From Lachnospiraceae bacterium (lineage in GTDB: Bacteria > Bacillota > Clostridia > Lachnospirales > Lachnospiraceae), in contig CAJTEY010000006.1 of NCBI GenBank assembly GCA_910575775.1, positions 92,075 to 156,074 of the forward strand: a stretch of 64,000 nt of DNA, written 5' to 3'. The notes below the pieces were generated by a model that ran no database searches, had not been told where the DNA came from, and was given only the letters and a program-made list of their open reading frames with translations. A program made the position numbers and the translations under genes. Shown here piece by piece: positions 43,248 through 52,796 of this stretch. Within the stretch, counting starts at the first letter, position 1. Every line of letters begins with the position of its first letter.

Positions 43248-45086
43248 ATGGAACATGCAGAGAGGAGCAGGCTTGCAGAAGTGAAGATTCAGGATATTTT
43301 ATGGCCGAAGGACGGTATATGTACGGATATGGAAATGTATTTCCATTCCAATTATAAGAGAAGTCTCGTCAAGGAAGAGGGCGTTTACATACTGTTTCAA
43401 AAGGGCGGGATCGTGACGACGGATACCTATTTTAACAGTCTGACAATCGAAAAGTGGAGAAAGTACACAAAGGTAAGTAAGGTGCTGCTCACACTGTCCC
43501 TGCAGGGAAAATTTAATGTAAGCCTGTGCTGGAAACAGAAAATAAATGAAATGTACGTCGAGCGGGAATTGAAAAATAAAACCGTCAATGTGGACAGGCA
43601 GACAGAGATCACGCTGGAGTTCCCGGAAGAGACGAAGGGGATGTTCTTTTTCCGGCTGGAGGCGCTGGAGAAAGGGGCGAAGTTTTTCGGCGGCTCTTAT
43701 GACGCCGGAATACAGGAAGACTGCCGGCCTGTGAAAATCGGTATTGTGGTCTGCACTTACAGGCGGGAGAAGTATGTGTGTGACAATGTCGGGCTGATCA
43801 ACAGGGATATTATTGAAAATCCAGACAGCCCGCTGTACGGCAGGGTAGAAATGTTTATTTCGGATAATGGAAAGACATTGGAACAATACGACCTTGCCAG
43901 CGAAAAAATACATATATTCGCAAACAAGAACGCGGGCGGTGCAGGCGGCTTTACCAGGGGGCTGATTGAAATTCTGAAGCGCCCGGAGAGAGGAATTACA
44001 CATGCACTGCTGATGGATGATGATGTGATCGTTGACACGGCTTCCATACTGCGCACAGCCTCGGTTCTGTCCCTGCTGAAGGAGGAATATGCCAGTGCTT
44101 TTATCGGCGGAGCCATGCTGCGGTCTGACCAGAGAAACATCCAGATCGAGTCGGGCGCGTCGTGGAATGCGGGCAATCTCGTTCCGCTAAAAGCAAATCT
44201 GGATCTGCGTCTTTGGCAGAACTGTCTGTTGAACGAGCAGGAGGAATACCGTGAGTACAATGCGTGGTGGTACTGTTGTTTTCCGATGCATCTTGTCAAT
44301 GCGGACAATCTGCCGCTTCCCGTTTTTATACGGGGAGATGATCTGGAATATGGCCTGCGGAACATGAAAACGCTGATACTGATGAACGGTATCTGCGTCT
44401 GGCACGAACCCTTTGAAAACAAATACTCTTCCTTTCTGGAATACTATATCATCCGCAACAGGCTGATAGACAACAGTTTCCACTTTCCGAAATGGGGAAA
44501 AAAGGAACTGATCCGGGAGCTGATCCGGGAATATCGGAGAGAGGGATATCTGTACAGATACAAAAATGTATCGCTGTATATGCGGGGAATCAAGGATTTC
44601 TTAAAAGGAATTGATTTTTTGGAGCAGACAGACGGGGAACAGCTTCACAGGCAGATTATGGCGTCCGGTTATCGGTCAGTGATGGCGGAAGAGCTGGAAG
44701 TGCCTTTTTTCTACCGGGAGTACAAAAGAGGATGCAAGGAGAAACATTCCGCGCTGCATGAGGTGGTTAGAAGACTGACATGCAACGGATATCTGCTCCC
44801 TGCAAAGCATGTGAGGACGGTGCCTATGGCGGCGGCAAGGCCGGAGTTTGTCTGGCGGGCGAGAACGATCCTGTTCTACGACATTGTGGAGAACAAAGGC
44901 TTTGTCACCCACAGGAGCATACGGACTTTTATCAGGCAGGGATTTGAAGTGGCCGGTATGGTATTAGCCATACTGGTGAAATATGAAAAAGCAAAGCAGA
45001 GCTATATCAGACGCGGCAGTGAGATCAGGCAGCTTGCGTTCTGGGAAAAGTATCTGGAGATTGAGGGCGGGAAGGATGAAATATGA
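43248..45086 (+). CDS. GlfT2-like galactofuranosyltransferase
   Basis: A 612-residue protein arranged like mycobacterial GlfT2: an N-terminal beta domain (about 1-150), a GT-A domain with GIVVCTYRRE near 165, NKNAGGAGGFTRG near 225 and the triple-Asp LLMDDDV near 256, RGDDLEYGLR near 363 and the WHEPFE His near 385, then a helical C-terminal domain (about 430-612). It probably adds galactofuranose from UDP-Galf. It overlaps the mutase gene by 11 bases, consistent with a shared role. Confidence 0.87.
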   Translation: MEHAERSRLAEVKIQDILWPKDGICTDMEMYFHSNYKRSLVKEEGVYILFQKGGIVTTDTYFNSLTIEKWRKYTKVSKVLLTLSLQGKFNVSLCWKQKINEMYVERELKNKTVNVDRQTEITLEFPEETKGMFFFRLEALEKGAKFFGGSYDAGIQEDCRPVKIGIVVCTYRREKYVCDNVGLINRDIIENPDSPLYGRVEMFISDNGKTLEQYDLASEKIHIFANKNAGGAGGFTRGLIEILKRPERGITHALLMDDDVIVDTASILRTASVLSLLKEEYASAFIGGAMLRSDQRNIQIESGASWNAGNLVPLKANLDLRLWQNCLLNEQEEYREYNAWWYCCFPMHLVNADNLPLPVFIRGDDLEYGLRNMKTLILMNGICVWHEPFENKYSSFLEYYIIRNRLIDNSFHFPKWGKKELIRELIREYRREGYLYRYKNVSLYMRGIKDFLKGIDFLEQTDGEQLHRQIMASGYRSVMAEELEVPFFYREYKRGCKEKHSALHEVVRRLTCNGYLLPAKHVRTVPMAAARPEFVWRARTILFYDIVENKGFVTHRSIRTFIRQGFEVAGMVLAILVKYEKAKQSYIRRGSEIRQLAFWEKYLEIEGGKDEI

Positions 45087-46170
45087 TTATCTGATTGTAG
45101 GCGCAGGGCTGTATGGTGCAGTGGTGGCCCATGAGGCTGTGGCGAAGGGCAGAAGCTGTCTTGTGATAGACAAAAGGGAGCATATAGCCGGCAATATCTA
45201 TACGAGAGAGGTGGAAGGGATACAGGTGCACGAATACGGCGCCCATATTTTTCATACTTCAGACAAAAAAATATGGGATTATGTAAACCGATTTGCAGAA
45301 TTTAACCATTACATAAACTCGCCGGTAGCTGTCTTTAAGGACGAGCTGTATAATCTGCCTTTTAATATGAACACCTTCAGTAAAATGTGGGGCATCAGGA
45401 CGCCGCAGGAGGCGAAAGAGAAAATTGCCGGACAGATCGCCGGATTAGGGATCATGGAACCCAAGAATCTGGAGGAGCAGGCGCTATCCCTTGTGGGGGA
45501 GGACGTGTATCGGAAACTGGTGAAAGGATATACGGAAAAACAGTGGGGACGGGACTGCACTGAGCTTCCGGCGTTTATCATCAAGAGGCTCCCGCTTCGG
45601 TTTACCTATGACAACAATTACTTTAACGACAGGTATCAGGGGATTCCTGCTGGTGGATATACGGCGATGGTGGAGAGGATACTGAAAGGTGTTGAAGTAA
45701 AGCTGGGCGTTGACTATCTGGAGCACCGGGCAGAGTTTGACGGCATGGCTGACCGTGTGGTCTACACCGGGCAGATTGACCGCTATTTTGACTATTGCGA
45801 AGGGGTGCTTGCCTACAGAAAAGTGCGCTTTGAGCAGGAAATTCTGGACTGTGACAATTATCAGGGAAATGCGGTGGTGAATTATACGGAGCGGGAAGTG
45901 CCCTATACGAGAATCATCGAGCATAAGCATTTTGAGTTTGGAACCCAGCCAAAGACGGTTATCTCGAAGGAGTACCCGGGTGAGTGGCAGAAAGGCGAGG
46001 AGCCTTATTATCCTGTAAACGATGAGAAAAATAATGCGGTGTATGAAGCCTATAAAAAGCTGGCGGAAAAGGAGAGACATGTGGTTTTCGGAGGCAGGCT
46101 TGGTGAGTATCGGTATTACGACATGGACAAGGTGATTGGCAGGGCGCTGGAGACGGCGGAGAAATACTAA
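45076..46170 (+). CDS. glf: UDP-galactopyranose mutase
   Basis: A 364-residue flavoenzyme that converts UDP-galactopyranose to UDP-galactofuranose. FAD-binding motif YLIVGAGLYGAVVAHEA at 4-20, then KREHIAGN and HEYGAHIFHT near 55 and YTEKQWG near 150, all typical. GGGCGGGAAGG places the start at 45076, inside the upstream transferase gene; the frame is open earlier. Supplies donor for the two upstream transferases. Confidence 0.96.
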   Translation: MKYDYLIVGAGLYGAVVAHEAVAKGRSCLVIDKREHIAGNIYTREVEGIQVHEYGAHIFHTSDKKIWDYVNRFAEFNHYINSPVAVFKDELYNLPFNMNTFSKMWGIRTPQEAKEKIAGQIAGLGIMEPKNLEEQALSLVGEDVYRKLVKGYTEKQWGRDCTELPAFIIKRLPLRFTYDNNYFNDRYQGIPAGGYTAMVERILKGVEVKLGVDYLEHRAEFDGMADRVVYTGQIDRYFDYCEGVLAYRKVRFEQEILDCDNYQGNAVVNYTEREVPYTRIIEHKHFEFGTQPKTVISKEYPGEWQKGEEPYYPVNDEKNNAVYEAYKKLAEKERHVVFGGRLGEYRYYDMDKVIGRALETAEKY

Positions 46171-46171
46171 T

Positions 46172-47866
46172 ATGATGAAAACAGACCGGGATCTATTCAA
46201 AACATACAGATGGGGGATGATCTATGCTGTTCTGGCAGCGTGTGCATTTGTTTTATCGGTGATAATGAGGCCGATAGCATGGAATCAGGAACCATATAAA
46301 CAGATTCGTTTGTCCGTATTTACTTTTAAAAATTTGATATTGTTTTTGGGGACTGCTGCTATTTTTTTCCTGCTGTGGGAAATTTTGTTCCGATTATGGA
46401 ATAAAAAAATATTCTTGAAGAAAAATGATGCAAAAGGCGTGTTTAAAAAGACATTCTTCTTTGTGCTTCCTTTTTGGGGCATGGCGTGGATGATACATTT
46501 TCCGGGCACAGGAATGAATGACACTGTAAATATTATCGATCATGCAATTGATGGACTGCAGCCGCTATTACATTCGCTTCTGGTGAATCTGGTTATACAT
46601 AAGGCTGAAAAAATAACAGGAAGTATGCTGACGGGTTATGCGGTATATGTTTTGCTGCAAATGATAGTTTTTGCAGCAATTGTAGCGTATACGGCGGAGT
46701 GGCTTGCTAAACGGGGGGTAAGAAAAAAAGTTCTTATAGCATACAATGTTTTTTTTGCTATTACGCCCATTGTTGCGAATTATGCGATTGTTATAGTCAA
46801 GGATAGTCTGTACTCTTATGTGACGCTGCTTATATTGCCGTGTATTATTGACATGACTGACACGGGGGGGGGGTGGATTAAAAGTGAAAGAAATGATCTG
46901 CTCTTTACCATTGCTTTGATGGCGGTGGCATTTATGAGGAGCAACGGGGAACTGATTGCATTTATTGTCCTGCTGTACTGCATTGTTAAATTTGACAGAC
47001 TAAGGGGAATTTTTATCAGGGATCTTGTGCTGCTTGTCATGATATCTGAACTTCTGTCTACCGTCAAAAGCAATGCGCTTCAGGAGGACATATCATTTCG
47101 GGAGGCGATGTCTGTGCCTATGGTTCAAATGGCGGCGGTAGTGGCGAATGAAGGGAAGATATCTGAGGAACAGATACAGACATTGGAAAAATTTGCGCCA
47201 ATAAGTATTTGGCGAGATAAGTATAGTTTTTCAAATGTAGATGTTGTGAAGTTCAGCGGTGAATTTAACAATCAATATTTGAATGAAAATAAAGCGGAGT
47301 TTCTCAAAATCTGGTTGGAACTCGGGGTGCAGAATGTGCCGCTGTATATAAGGTCGTATTTATTTCATATGTATGGGTTCTGGAATTTGAATTCTTCCAA
47401 TCAATGGGGCTGGGGTGGCGGCCAGTCAATCTTTTTCACAACATGCAACAATACATCTGGTGCGTGGTGGAATGAATATGTGACGGAACACGGGTTTGAT
47501 AACAGGGGAATTTTTGAAAACAGAGTATCGCAGGCATTAAAGGACAGATACAGGTATATATTTGTATTTTGGGGCGGAGGGCAGCTGTTCTGGATTTTAC
47601 TTCTGCTGATATCATTTTGTGCGCAGAAGAAAGCTGGAAATGCCATCGTGCTTGGCGTAATGCTGCTAAACTGGGGTTCCATGATGGGAGCAGCACCGAT
47701 ATCGTATGCCTACAGATATGTTTTTTATCTGGTGGTGTGTCTGCCGTTTCTCCTGATATATTTCAAAACTGAAAATGAGAGGCAAACAATAGAGAACTGG
47801 GAGAAAAAAGAGGATGAGGATGAACAGGAATGCATTAAAAAGGGGGATAGCAGATCAAAATCATAA
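46172..47866 (+). CDS. DUF6020-like multi-membrane protein with a poly-G tract
   Basis: A 564-residue protein with about 12 membrane segments and an extracellular-looking loop near 330-450 (rich in Trp, Asn and Gly). It resembles DUF6020/GT-C-like proteins found in Lachnospiraceae glycan loci; a role as lipid-linked sugar transferase is possible. Ten consecutive G at 46864-46873 code Gly-Gly-Gly near residue 232-234. Loss or gain of one G would stop translation within about 20 codons, so the gene is in the full-length frame here. Start ATG at 46172, two bases after glf; GGCGGAG upstream. Confidence 0.75.
   Translation: MMKTDRDLFKTYRWGMIYAVLAACAFVLSVIMRPIAWNQEPYKQIRLSVFTFKNLILFLGTAAIFFLLWEILFRLWNKKIFLKKNDAKGVFKKTFFFVLPFWGMAWMIHFPGTGMNDTVNIIDHAIDGLQPLLHSLLVNLVIHKAEKITGSMLTGYAVYVLLQMIVFAAIVAYTAEWLAKRGVRKKVLIAYNVFFAITPIVANYAIVIVKDSLYSYVTLLILPCIIDMTDTGGGWIKSERNDLLFTIALMAVAFMRSNGELIAFIVLLYCIVKFDRLRGIFIRDLVLLVMISELLSTVKSNALQEDISFREAMSVPMVQMAAVVANEGKISEEQIQTLEKFAPISIWRDKYSFSNVDVVKFSGEFNNQYLNENKAEFLKIWLELGVQNVPLYIRSYLFHMYGFWNLNSSNQWGWGGGQSIFFTTCNNTSGAWWNEYVTEHGFDNRGIFENRVSQALKDRYRYIFVFWGGGQLFWILLLLISFCAQKKAGNAIVLGVMLLNWGSMMGAAPISYAYRYVFYLVVCLPFLLIYFKTENERQTIENWEKKEDEDEQECIKKGDSRSKS
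46864..46873 (+). repeat. Poly-G tract of 10
   Basis: Ten G inside the coding region of the DUF6020-like protein. One added G gives a stop 3 codons later, one lost G a stop about 18 codons later. A candidate slipped-strand switch, in the ON state. Confidence 0.85.
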
Positions 47867-48596
47867 TTTTAAGGCTAAGATGCGATTGCTTATTATAATT
47901 GCTCTTTTTGCTGAAACAGTAGTCTGTAATTTCAGGACATGGGAATCCATAGGGTGGAAAGCATGTGACATGATTGGAGAAAGCATGTTTTCTTTAAAGG
48001 ACGGGCAATATGAGTATGATGCTGAAGGGGATACTTCTATTATTGCTCCCTTTCGTGAAGATTCCTGGTGTGATTTGACGATTTTTAATGGGGAGATCCG
48101 TGCAAAAAATGTATATCTGCTATGCCGTTATTTGGATTCTGCGCACCAGCCGATTGAGGACAGTTATGTCACTGTTTATATGAAAGTACGGGACGAGGGC
48201 AATGAATTAAGCTATCAGCTTCCGGACAGGGTGATTGTTCCCAAAATTGAAAGGTCGCATTATAACCGTTTGAATCCATGTGGCCGGTTAAAAAGTTTGG
48301 ATTTGACTTTTCCCAAGCCCGGTCATACGGACATCGCAGCAGTGGAAATAATGGAATGTAGATTTAATGTTACAGTTCCGTTTCGTTTTTCGATAATTCG
48401 TTTTGCCATATTGATAGGTTTGCTGTTTTTTGTACATAGTTTATATCCCAAATCGCATGTATACAATATTCGCTTTGGGGAGATTTCCCTAAAAAGAAGG
48501 GGGGGGGGGTATCGTTGGCTTTTGTACGGTATTATGCATCGTATTCTGCCTGCTTTTTGCAAATATGAATCCCCAGTATTATTACAGGAATTATAG
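47820..48596 (+). CDS. N-terminal part of a membrane glycan protein, frame broken at poly-G
   Basis: About 230 meaningful residues: an N-terminal membrane segment (about 20-38), an extracellular domain with aromatic and acidic residues, and a second membrane segment (about 195-212). The true frame ends at the 11-G tract at 48499-48509; after it this frame adds about 28 unrelated residues to a stop at 48594. The following ORF continues the protein in another frame, starting with a membrane helix. Removing one G would give one protein of about 714 residues. ATG 47814 and 47880 are alternative starts. Confidence 0.65.
   Translation: MNRNALKRGIADQNHNFKAKMRLLIIIALFAETVVCNFRTWESIGWKACDMIGESMFSLKDGQYEYDAEGDTSIIAPFREDSWCDLTIFNGEIRAKNVYLLCRYLDSAHQPIEDSYVTVYMKVRDEGNELSYQLPDRVIVPKIERSHYNRLNPCGRLKSLDLTFPKPGHTDIAAVEIMECRFNVTVPFRFSIIRFAILIGLLFFVHSLYPKSHVYNIRFGEISLKRRGGGYRWLLYGIMHRILPAFCKYESPVLLQEL
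48499..48509 (+). repeat. Poly-G tract of 11 at a frame break
   Basis: Eleven G. Codon phase upstream and downstream differ by one base; 10 or 13 G would restore a single frame. A candidate slipped-strand switch, in the OFF state. Confidence 0.88.
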
Positions 48597-49959
48597 AACC
48601 TCGTACCATGAGCTGGCAGAGGCGCTGATGGACGGACACGCTTATCTGAATGAGAAGCCGGCGGATGCGCTAGGGACAATGGGGAACCCATATGACCCAA
48701 GACTGCGGGATCAAGTCATAAGGGAGGCCGGTGAAACATGGAGACTGGACTGGGCTTACTACAAAGGCAGCTATTATGTTTATTTTGGCATTGTTCCTGT
48801 GCTGCTTCATTTTTTGCCCTATTATGCACTGACCGGGGCGCACTTGCCGGTAACGGTTTCGATATCAGTTTTTGGGTTTTTCTATATTACAGGCTGCTTT
48901 ACACTGTTATACTCGATTTTTAAAAGGTATTTTTCAAATACACCGTTTGTGATTTATATACTTAGCTGCGTCATGTTAATTTTTTGCTCCGGAATGTTTT
49001 ACGCATTTCGGGGTCCTGCCTTCTATGGGCTGCCCATATTGGCAGCAGCAGCGTTTGCAGTATGGGGACTTTGGTTCTGGTATGGGGCGGAGGATGAAAA
49101 GGGGCATAAGCTTAAATGGAATAAGGTGATGGCGGGTTCTCTTTGTATTGCTTTAACAGCCGGATGCCGGCCTCAATTTCTTATCGTAGCTTTTGCATCA
49201 CTGTTTCTGTTTAAAGATTATATATTCAATAAAAACTATTTGCGGTCTAAAGAGGGGATCAGATTTTTAAGCGCATGGATATGCCCGGCATTGTTCATAG
49301 CAATGGGGATTATGTATTATAACTTTATTCGTTTCGGTTCGCCTTTAGACTTCGGGGCGAATTATAATCTTACATCTAATGATATGACACACCGGGGATG
49401 GCATTGGGATCGGACATTATTAGGCATATATGAGTATTTGTTTGATCCGACAAAGATAAGCGCAGTGTTTCCGTTCATCCTGGATTCCATACGGCCCTCT
49501 GACAGAGCTATTTCTTACACAAATTATATGGGTGTTACAATTGTTGAAGGCAATTTTGGCGGCATCATTTTTAATCATCCGATTTTAATACTGCCATTCG
49601 CATCGGTATATTTAAAAAAATACTGTAAAAATATCTATCAGATGATTTTGTTTTTTCTTGTTTCTGCTCTGTCAGTCGTGGTCGTGGATACACAGATGTC
49701 AGGACTGGTTGGACGCTATTTGATGGATTTTGGATGGCTTTTATGCCTTTCAGCTATAATGCTGTATGCTTCTATAGAAAAAAACTGTAATGATAATACA
49801 CTAAAGCTTTTGATAAGAGGCGGAATTCTAATAAGCGTTTTGTGGGGCATTATTTATGAATCCTTATTGGCGTTCAATGTTCACACGAATTCGAATTTGC
49901 AGTCATTTGCCCCAAAGCTGTATTACAGTGTTCTTTCCATGACTGAATTTTGGCTGTAA
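48565..49959 (+). CDS. C-terminal part of the same membrane glycan protein
   Basis: The frame is open from the poly-G tract at 48499; read from there it begins with a good membrane helix (VGFCTVLCIVFCLLFA) and then NMNPQYYY, so the ATG at 48565 is probably internal. The 464 residues from that ATG have about 9 membrane segments and a loop with NYLTSNDM-like polar residues. The shape suggests a GT-C-like transferase, but I recognise no catalytic motif. There is no ribosome site before 48565, which supports the reading as the second half of the gene starting near 47820. Confidence 0.65.
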   Translation: MNPQYYYRNYRTSYHELAEALMDGHAYLNEKPADALGTMGNPYDPRLRDQVIREAGETWRLDWAYYKGSYYVYFGIVPVLLHFLPYYALTGAHLPVTVSISVFGFFYITGCFTLLYSIFKRYFSNTPFVIYILSCVMLIFCSGMFYAFRGPAFYGLPILAAAAFAVWGLWFWYGAEDEKGHKLKWNKVMAGSLCIALTAGCRPQFLIVAFASLFLFKDYIFNKNYLRSKEGIRFLSAWICPALFIAMGIMYYNFIRFGSPLDFGANYNLTSNDMTHRGWHWDRTLLGIYEYLFDPTKISAVFPFILDSIRPSDRAISYTNYMGVTIVEGNFGGIIFNHPILILPFASVYLKKYCKNIYQMILFFLVSALSVVVVDTQMSGLVGRYLMDFGWLLCLSAIMLYASIEKNCNDNTLKLLIRGGILISVLWGIIYESLLAFNVHTNSNLQSFAPKLYYSVLSMTEFWL

Positions 49960-50031
49960 GCAGCGATACTGTTTATCTTCGCAGATTCAAAAAGCGGATC
50001 ATTATAATTGCAATTATGCCGGAGGGTTAAA

Positions 50032-50961
50032 ATGGATAAAATAGCTGTGCTAATACCTTGCTATAACGAAGAAACGACAATTGGAAAAGTGATTCGGGAT
50101 TTTAAGCGGGAACTTCCGGAAGCAGTCATATATGTCTATAACAATAATTCGACTGACCGTACATATGAAGAGGCTGTTAAGGAAGGGGCAATTGTGTGTA
50201 ATGAGTATCAGCAGGGCAAAGGAAATGTAATCAGAAGGATGTTTAGGGAGATAGAAGCGGAATGCTATTTAATGGTGGACGGTGATGATACCTATCCAGC
50301 GGAGTACGCCAGGGAGATGGCAGATAAAGTCTTTGAAAGAAAGGCTGACATGGTGGTTGGAGACAGATTGTCTTCTACATATTATCAGGAGAATAAAAGA
50401 CCTTTTCATAATTTTGGAAACACACTGGTAAAAAAATTAGTTAACTTACTATTTAAAAATGATATCAGGGATATTATGACCGGATATAGGGCGTTCAGTT
50501 ATCAGTTTGTGAAAAGCTATCCGGTACTGTCCAAAGGGTTTGAAATAGAAACAGAGATGAGTATTCATGCAATTGATAAAAATATGATGGTTGAAAATGT
50601 GGTAATTGCATATAGGGACAGACCATCAGGAAGCGAGTCCAAGTTAAATACCTATGCGGATGGTTATAAAGTAGTCAGGACAATATTAAGGTTATACAAG
50701 GATTTCAGGCCAATGGCTTTTTTTGGAATGATCTGCGCTCTGCTGTCCCTTACATCGTTCGCCTTTTTTCTGCCTGTCCTTATAGAATATCTAAAGACCG
50801 GATGGGTGATGAAATTTCCTACGTTAATTGTATGCGGATTTGTTATGATTGCGGCACTGATGTCATTGTTCACAGGGGTTATTCTTAATTCGCTCAGGCA
50901 TAAAGACAGGCAGATTTTTGAATATCTGCTGCATGAGATACGTTTTAGAAGGAAACACTGA
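50032..50961 (+). CDS. DPM/GtrB-like GT2 polyprenyl-phosphate sugar transferase
   Basis: A 309-residue enzyme. GT-A domain 1-225: IAVLIPCYNEETTIGKVI, YNNNSTDRT near 39, MVDGDDTYP near 82 with the metal-binding Asp pair, and DIMTGYRAF near 145. Two C-terminal membrane segments (about 230-250 and 262-285). Such enzymes load a sugar on undecaprenyl phosphate for use outside by GT-C proteins, which fits the two multi-membrane proteins just before it. GGAGGG fixes the start at 50032. Confidence 0.88.
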   Translation: MDKIAVLIPCYNEETTIGKVIRDFKRELPEAVIYVYNNNSTDRTYEEAVKEGAIVCNEYQQGKGNVIRRMFREIEAECYLMVDGDDTYPAEYAREMADKVFERKADMVVGDRLSSTYYQENKRPFHNFGNTLVKKLVNLLFKNDIRDIMTGYRAFSYQFVKSYPVLSKGFEIETEMSIHAIDKNMMVENVVIAYRDRPSGSESKLNTYADGYKVVRTILRLYKDFRPMAFFGMICALLSLTSFAFFLPVLIEYLKTGWVMKFPTLIVCGFVMIAALMSLFTGVILNSLRHKDRQIFEYLLHEIRFRRKH

Positions 50962-51056
50962 AAGGTTCTGTTTTCCTATGCCTGACGGTTTGACGTTTTA
51001 CAGACGGCAGAGCGTGCGGCTACAGATGAATCAGACTGCAAAAAGGGGGGCATGCC

Positions 51057-51281
51057 ATGAACTACAATGAAAGAATACGGGAACTAAGAAAAAACAGATC
51101 CATGGTACAGCAGGAAGTTGCGGATATGCTTGAAGTTGGCCAGCGTACCTATGCGGACTATGAGAACGGCAAGACGAGAATCCCGGTAAAGAGCCTGCTG
51201 GTTCTTGCCAGATTTTATGATGTGTCCATGGATTATATTTCGGGAGCGAGTAACGTGAAGGAGCGGTTTCCCAGTTGTTAG
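51057..51281 (+). CDS. Small XRE-family regulator
   Basis: A 74-residue helix-turn-helix protein (RIRELRKNRSMVQQEVADML...GQRTYADYENGKTRIP) with little beyond the DNA-binding domain. GGGGGG ribosome site. It lies inside the glycan operon just before the LicD gene, so it may regulate the distal part or itself. Confidence 0.85.
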   Translation: MNYNERIRELRKNRSMVQQEVADMLEVGQRTYADYENGKTRIPVKSLLVLARFYDVSMDYISGASNVKERFPSC

Positions 51282-51293
51282 GAGGGATTTTTG

Positions 51294-52769
51294 ATGGACC
51301 AGCTGATACAAGAAAAGAATTTTGCGGCGTATTGTCGTATGCTAAAGCACTTCAAAGATAACATATTGATCTTAATTGCAGTTAAAGATACACCGGGATT
51401 CTGCCTGCGTGCAGATGAACAGAAAGCGGTAAAGGAACTGGGGCTGGAGGAATCGTTTGAGGGAAAACATTGGCACAGTTATATCGCTGCGATCAACTGC
51501 GGAAAAGTGGTAACTGAAAAAATATCTGTCAATGATGAAGATCTGGAAGAAAGACTGACGGCTGCGAAACATGAAATCAGACTGTTCAGCAGTGTTTACA
51601 AGAAAGCAGACACTGCGAAAATCATCATTGATGATATCAATTATGCGGTCAACAGCAGGGGATTTAATTTTGTTATTTTTGACTGGAATAAAGAAATGGT
51701 TATCGACTCTGTATGTTTCGACAAACTGGTCCGTCATCACTGTACGGTCAGAAAAGAAGATACGTTGCTGGCACGGATTCATGACCTGGAGACGGAACTT
51801 GGGATGATAAATAAGCATTTGTCAAAGTTCGAGACTCTTTTTCTGAGCCAGATGGAAAAGATACAGATGCTGTTATGGCAGTGCTACCGTACTGAAGGAG
51901 AGGAACTGACGGCGGCAAGAGAGAGATTTTTCTTAAGTCTGCCTAAGGCATCCGGTGAATTAAGAGATTTACAACTGGCCGGACTGATCCTGCTCATTAA
52001 GTTTGATCAGATCTGTAGAAAGAACCATATTCAGTACTGGCTTATTTTCGGAGGATTGTTGGGAGCGGTTCGGCATCATGGCTGCATTCCATGGGATGAT
52101 GACCTGGATGTTGCAATGATGCGGGATGAATTTGAGAAGGTAAAGACAGTATTTTCTGACGATCAGGATTTTTATATCAAAGAGAGCGTGTGTGTGTCAG
52201 CGGGGAATCTGAACTTTTGCCATCAGTTTGCGTATAAAGCATATGATGTGGAAGTTGTTCTGGATATCTTTATATATGATTATGCGGATGAAATCAACGA
52301 AGCAGTAATCTGGAAGCAGTTTGCGTTCAATAAGGAAATAGCGGTGGAAGGAAATAAGATTGCCAAGGCGGCTGGCCTTGATCCATCTGATGGAGATATT
52401 CTTTTTCCGTATGACTCTGCGCCGCCTGCATTCATCCAATGCATTGAAAGCTTTAATAAAAGAGCATTTGAAAGTTATGGAAAAAGACGGGCGGAGGCGC
52501 GGGGAATGATATGGTCCGTTGAAAATTTCAGCTATTTACCAGCGGCCGGAACCAATAAAAATCTGGCAGAAGTTTTTCCGCTGGGTGAAGTGGAATTGGA
52601 AGGGCATATGTTTTTTGCGCCGCGCAATGCAGTGAAATATGTGAATGACATGTATGGGGATGCCTTTTCGATTCCTGATGACATGAATACACACAGACAT
52701 TTCAGAACGGACAGCAGGCAAAGGGAAATTCTTTCTGAAATATTAGAAAAATTTAAGTCTATTTTGTAA
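51294..52769 (+). CDS. LicD-family phosphotransferase with N-terminal ILEI-like domain
   Basis: A 491-residue protein. Residues about 20-100 match the pattern of the ILEI/FAM3 (PANDER-like) domain: ILILIAVKDTPGFCLRADEQ, then KELGL, a SYIAAINCGK strand. The LicD domain starts near 240: YWLIFGGLLGAVRHHGCIPWDDDLDVAMM (246-274) with the metal-binding Asp cluster. LicD proteins transfer phosphocholine or other phospho-groups to surface glycans. AGGAGGG supports ATG 51294. The CysC-methyltransferase fusion follows 27 bases later and may make the donor or a further change. Confidence 0.85.
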   Translation: MDQLIQEKNFAAYCRMLKHFKDNILILIAVKDTPGFCLRADEQKAVKELGLEESFEGKHWHSYIAAINCGKVVTEKISVNDEDLEERLTAAKHEIRLFSSVYKKADTAKIIIDDINYAVNSRGFNFVIFDWNKEMVIDSVCFDKLVRHHCTVRKEDTLLARIHDLETELGMINKHLSKFETLFLSQMEKIQMLLWQCYRTEGEELTAARERFFLSLPKASGELRDLQLAGLILLIKFDQICRKNHIQYWLIFGGLLGAVRHHGCIPWDDDLDVAMMRDEFEKVKTVFSDDQDFYIKESVCVSAGNLNFCHQFAYKAYDVEVVLDIFIYDYADEINEAVIWKQFAFNKEIAVEGNKIAKAAGLDPSDGDILFPYDSAPPAFIQCIESFNKRAFESYGKRRAEARGMIWSVENFSYLPAAGTNKNLAEVFPLGEVELEGHMFFAPRNAVKYVNDMYGDAFSIPDDMNTHRHFRTDSRQREILSEILEKFKSIL

Positions 52770-52796
52770 GTGATAAAAGGAGGCGGCACCAAAGAT

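Noticed and set aside
42243..43256. 337-codon minus-strand ORF over the glycosyltransferase
   Set aside because: Antisense to a gene with catalytic motifs and a good ribosome site; no motifs or ribosome site of its own.
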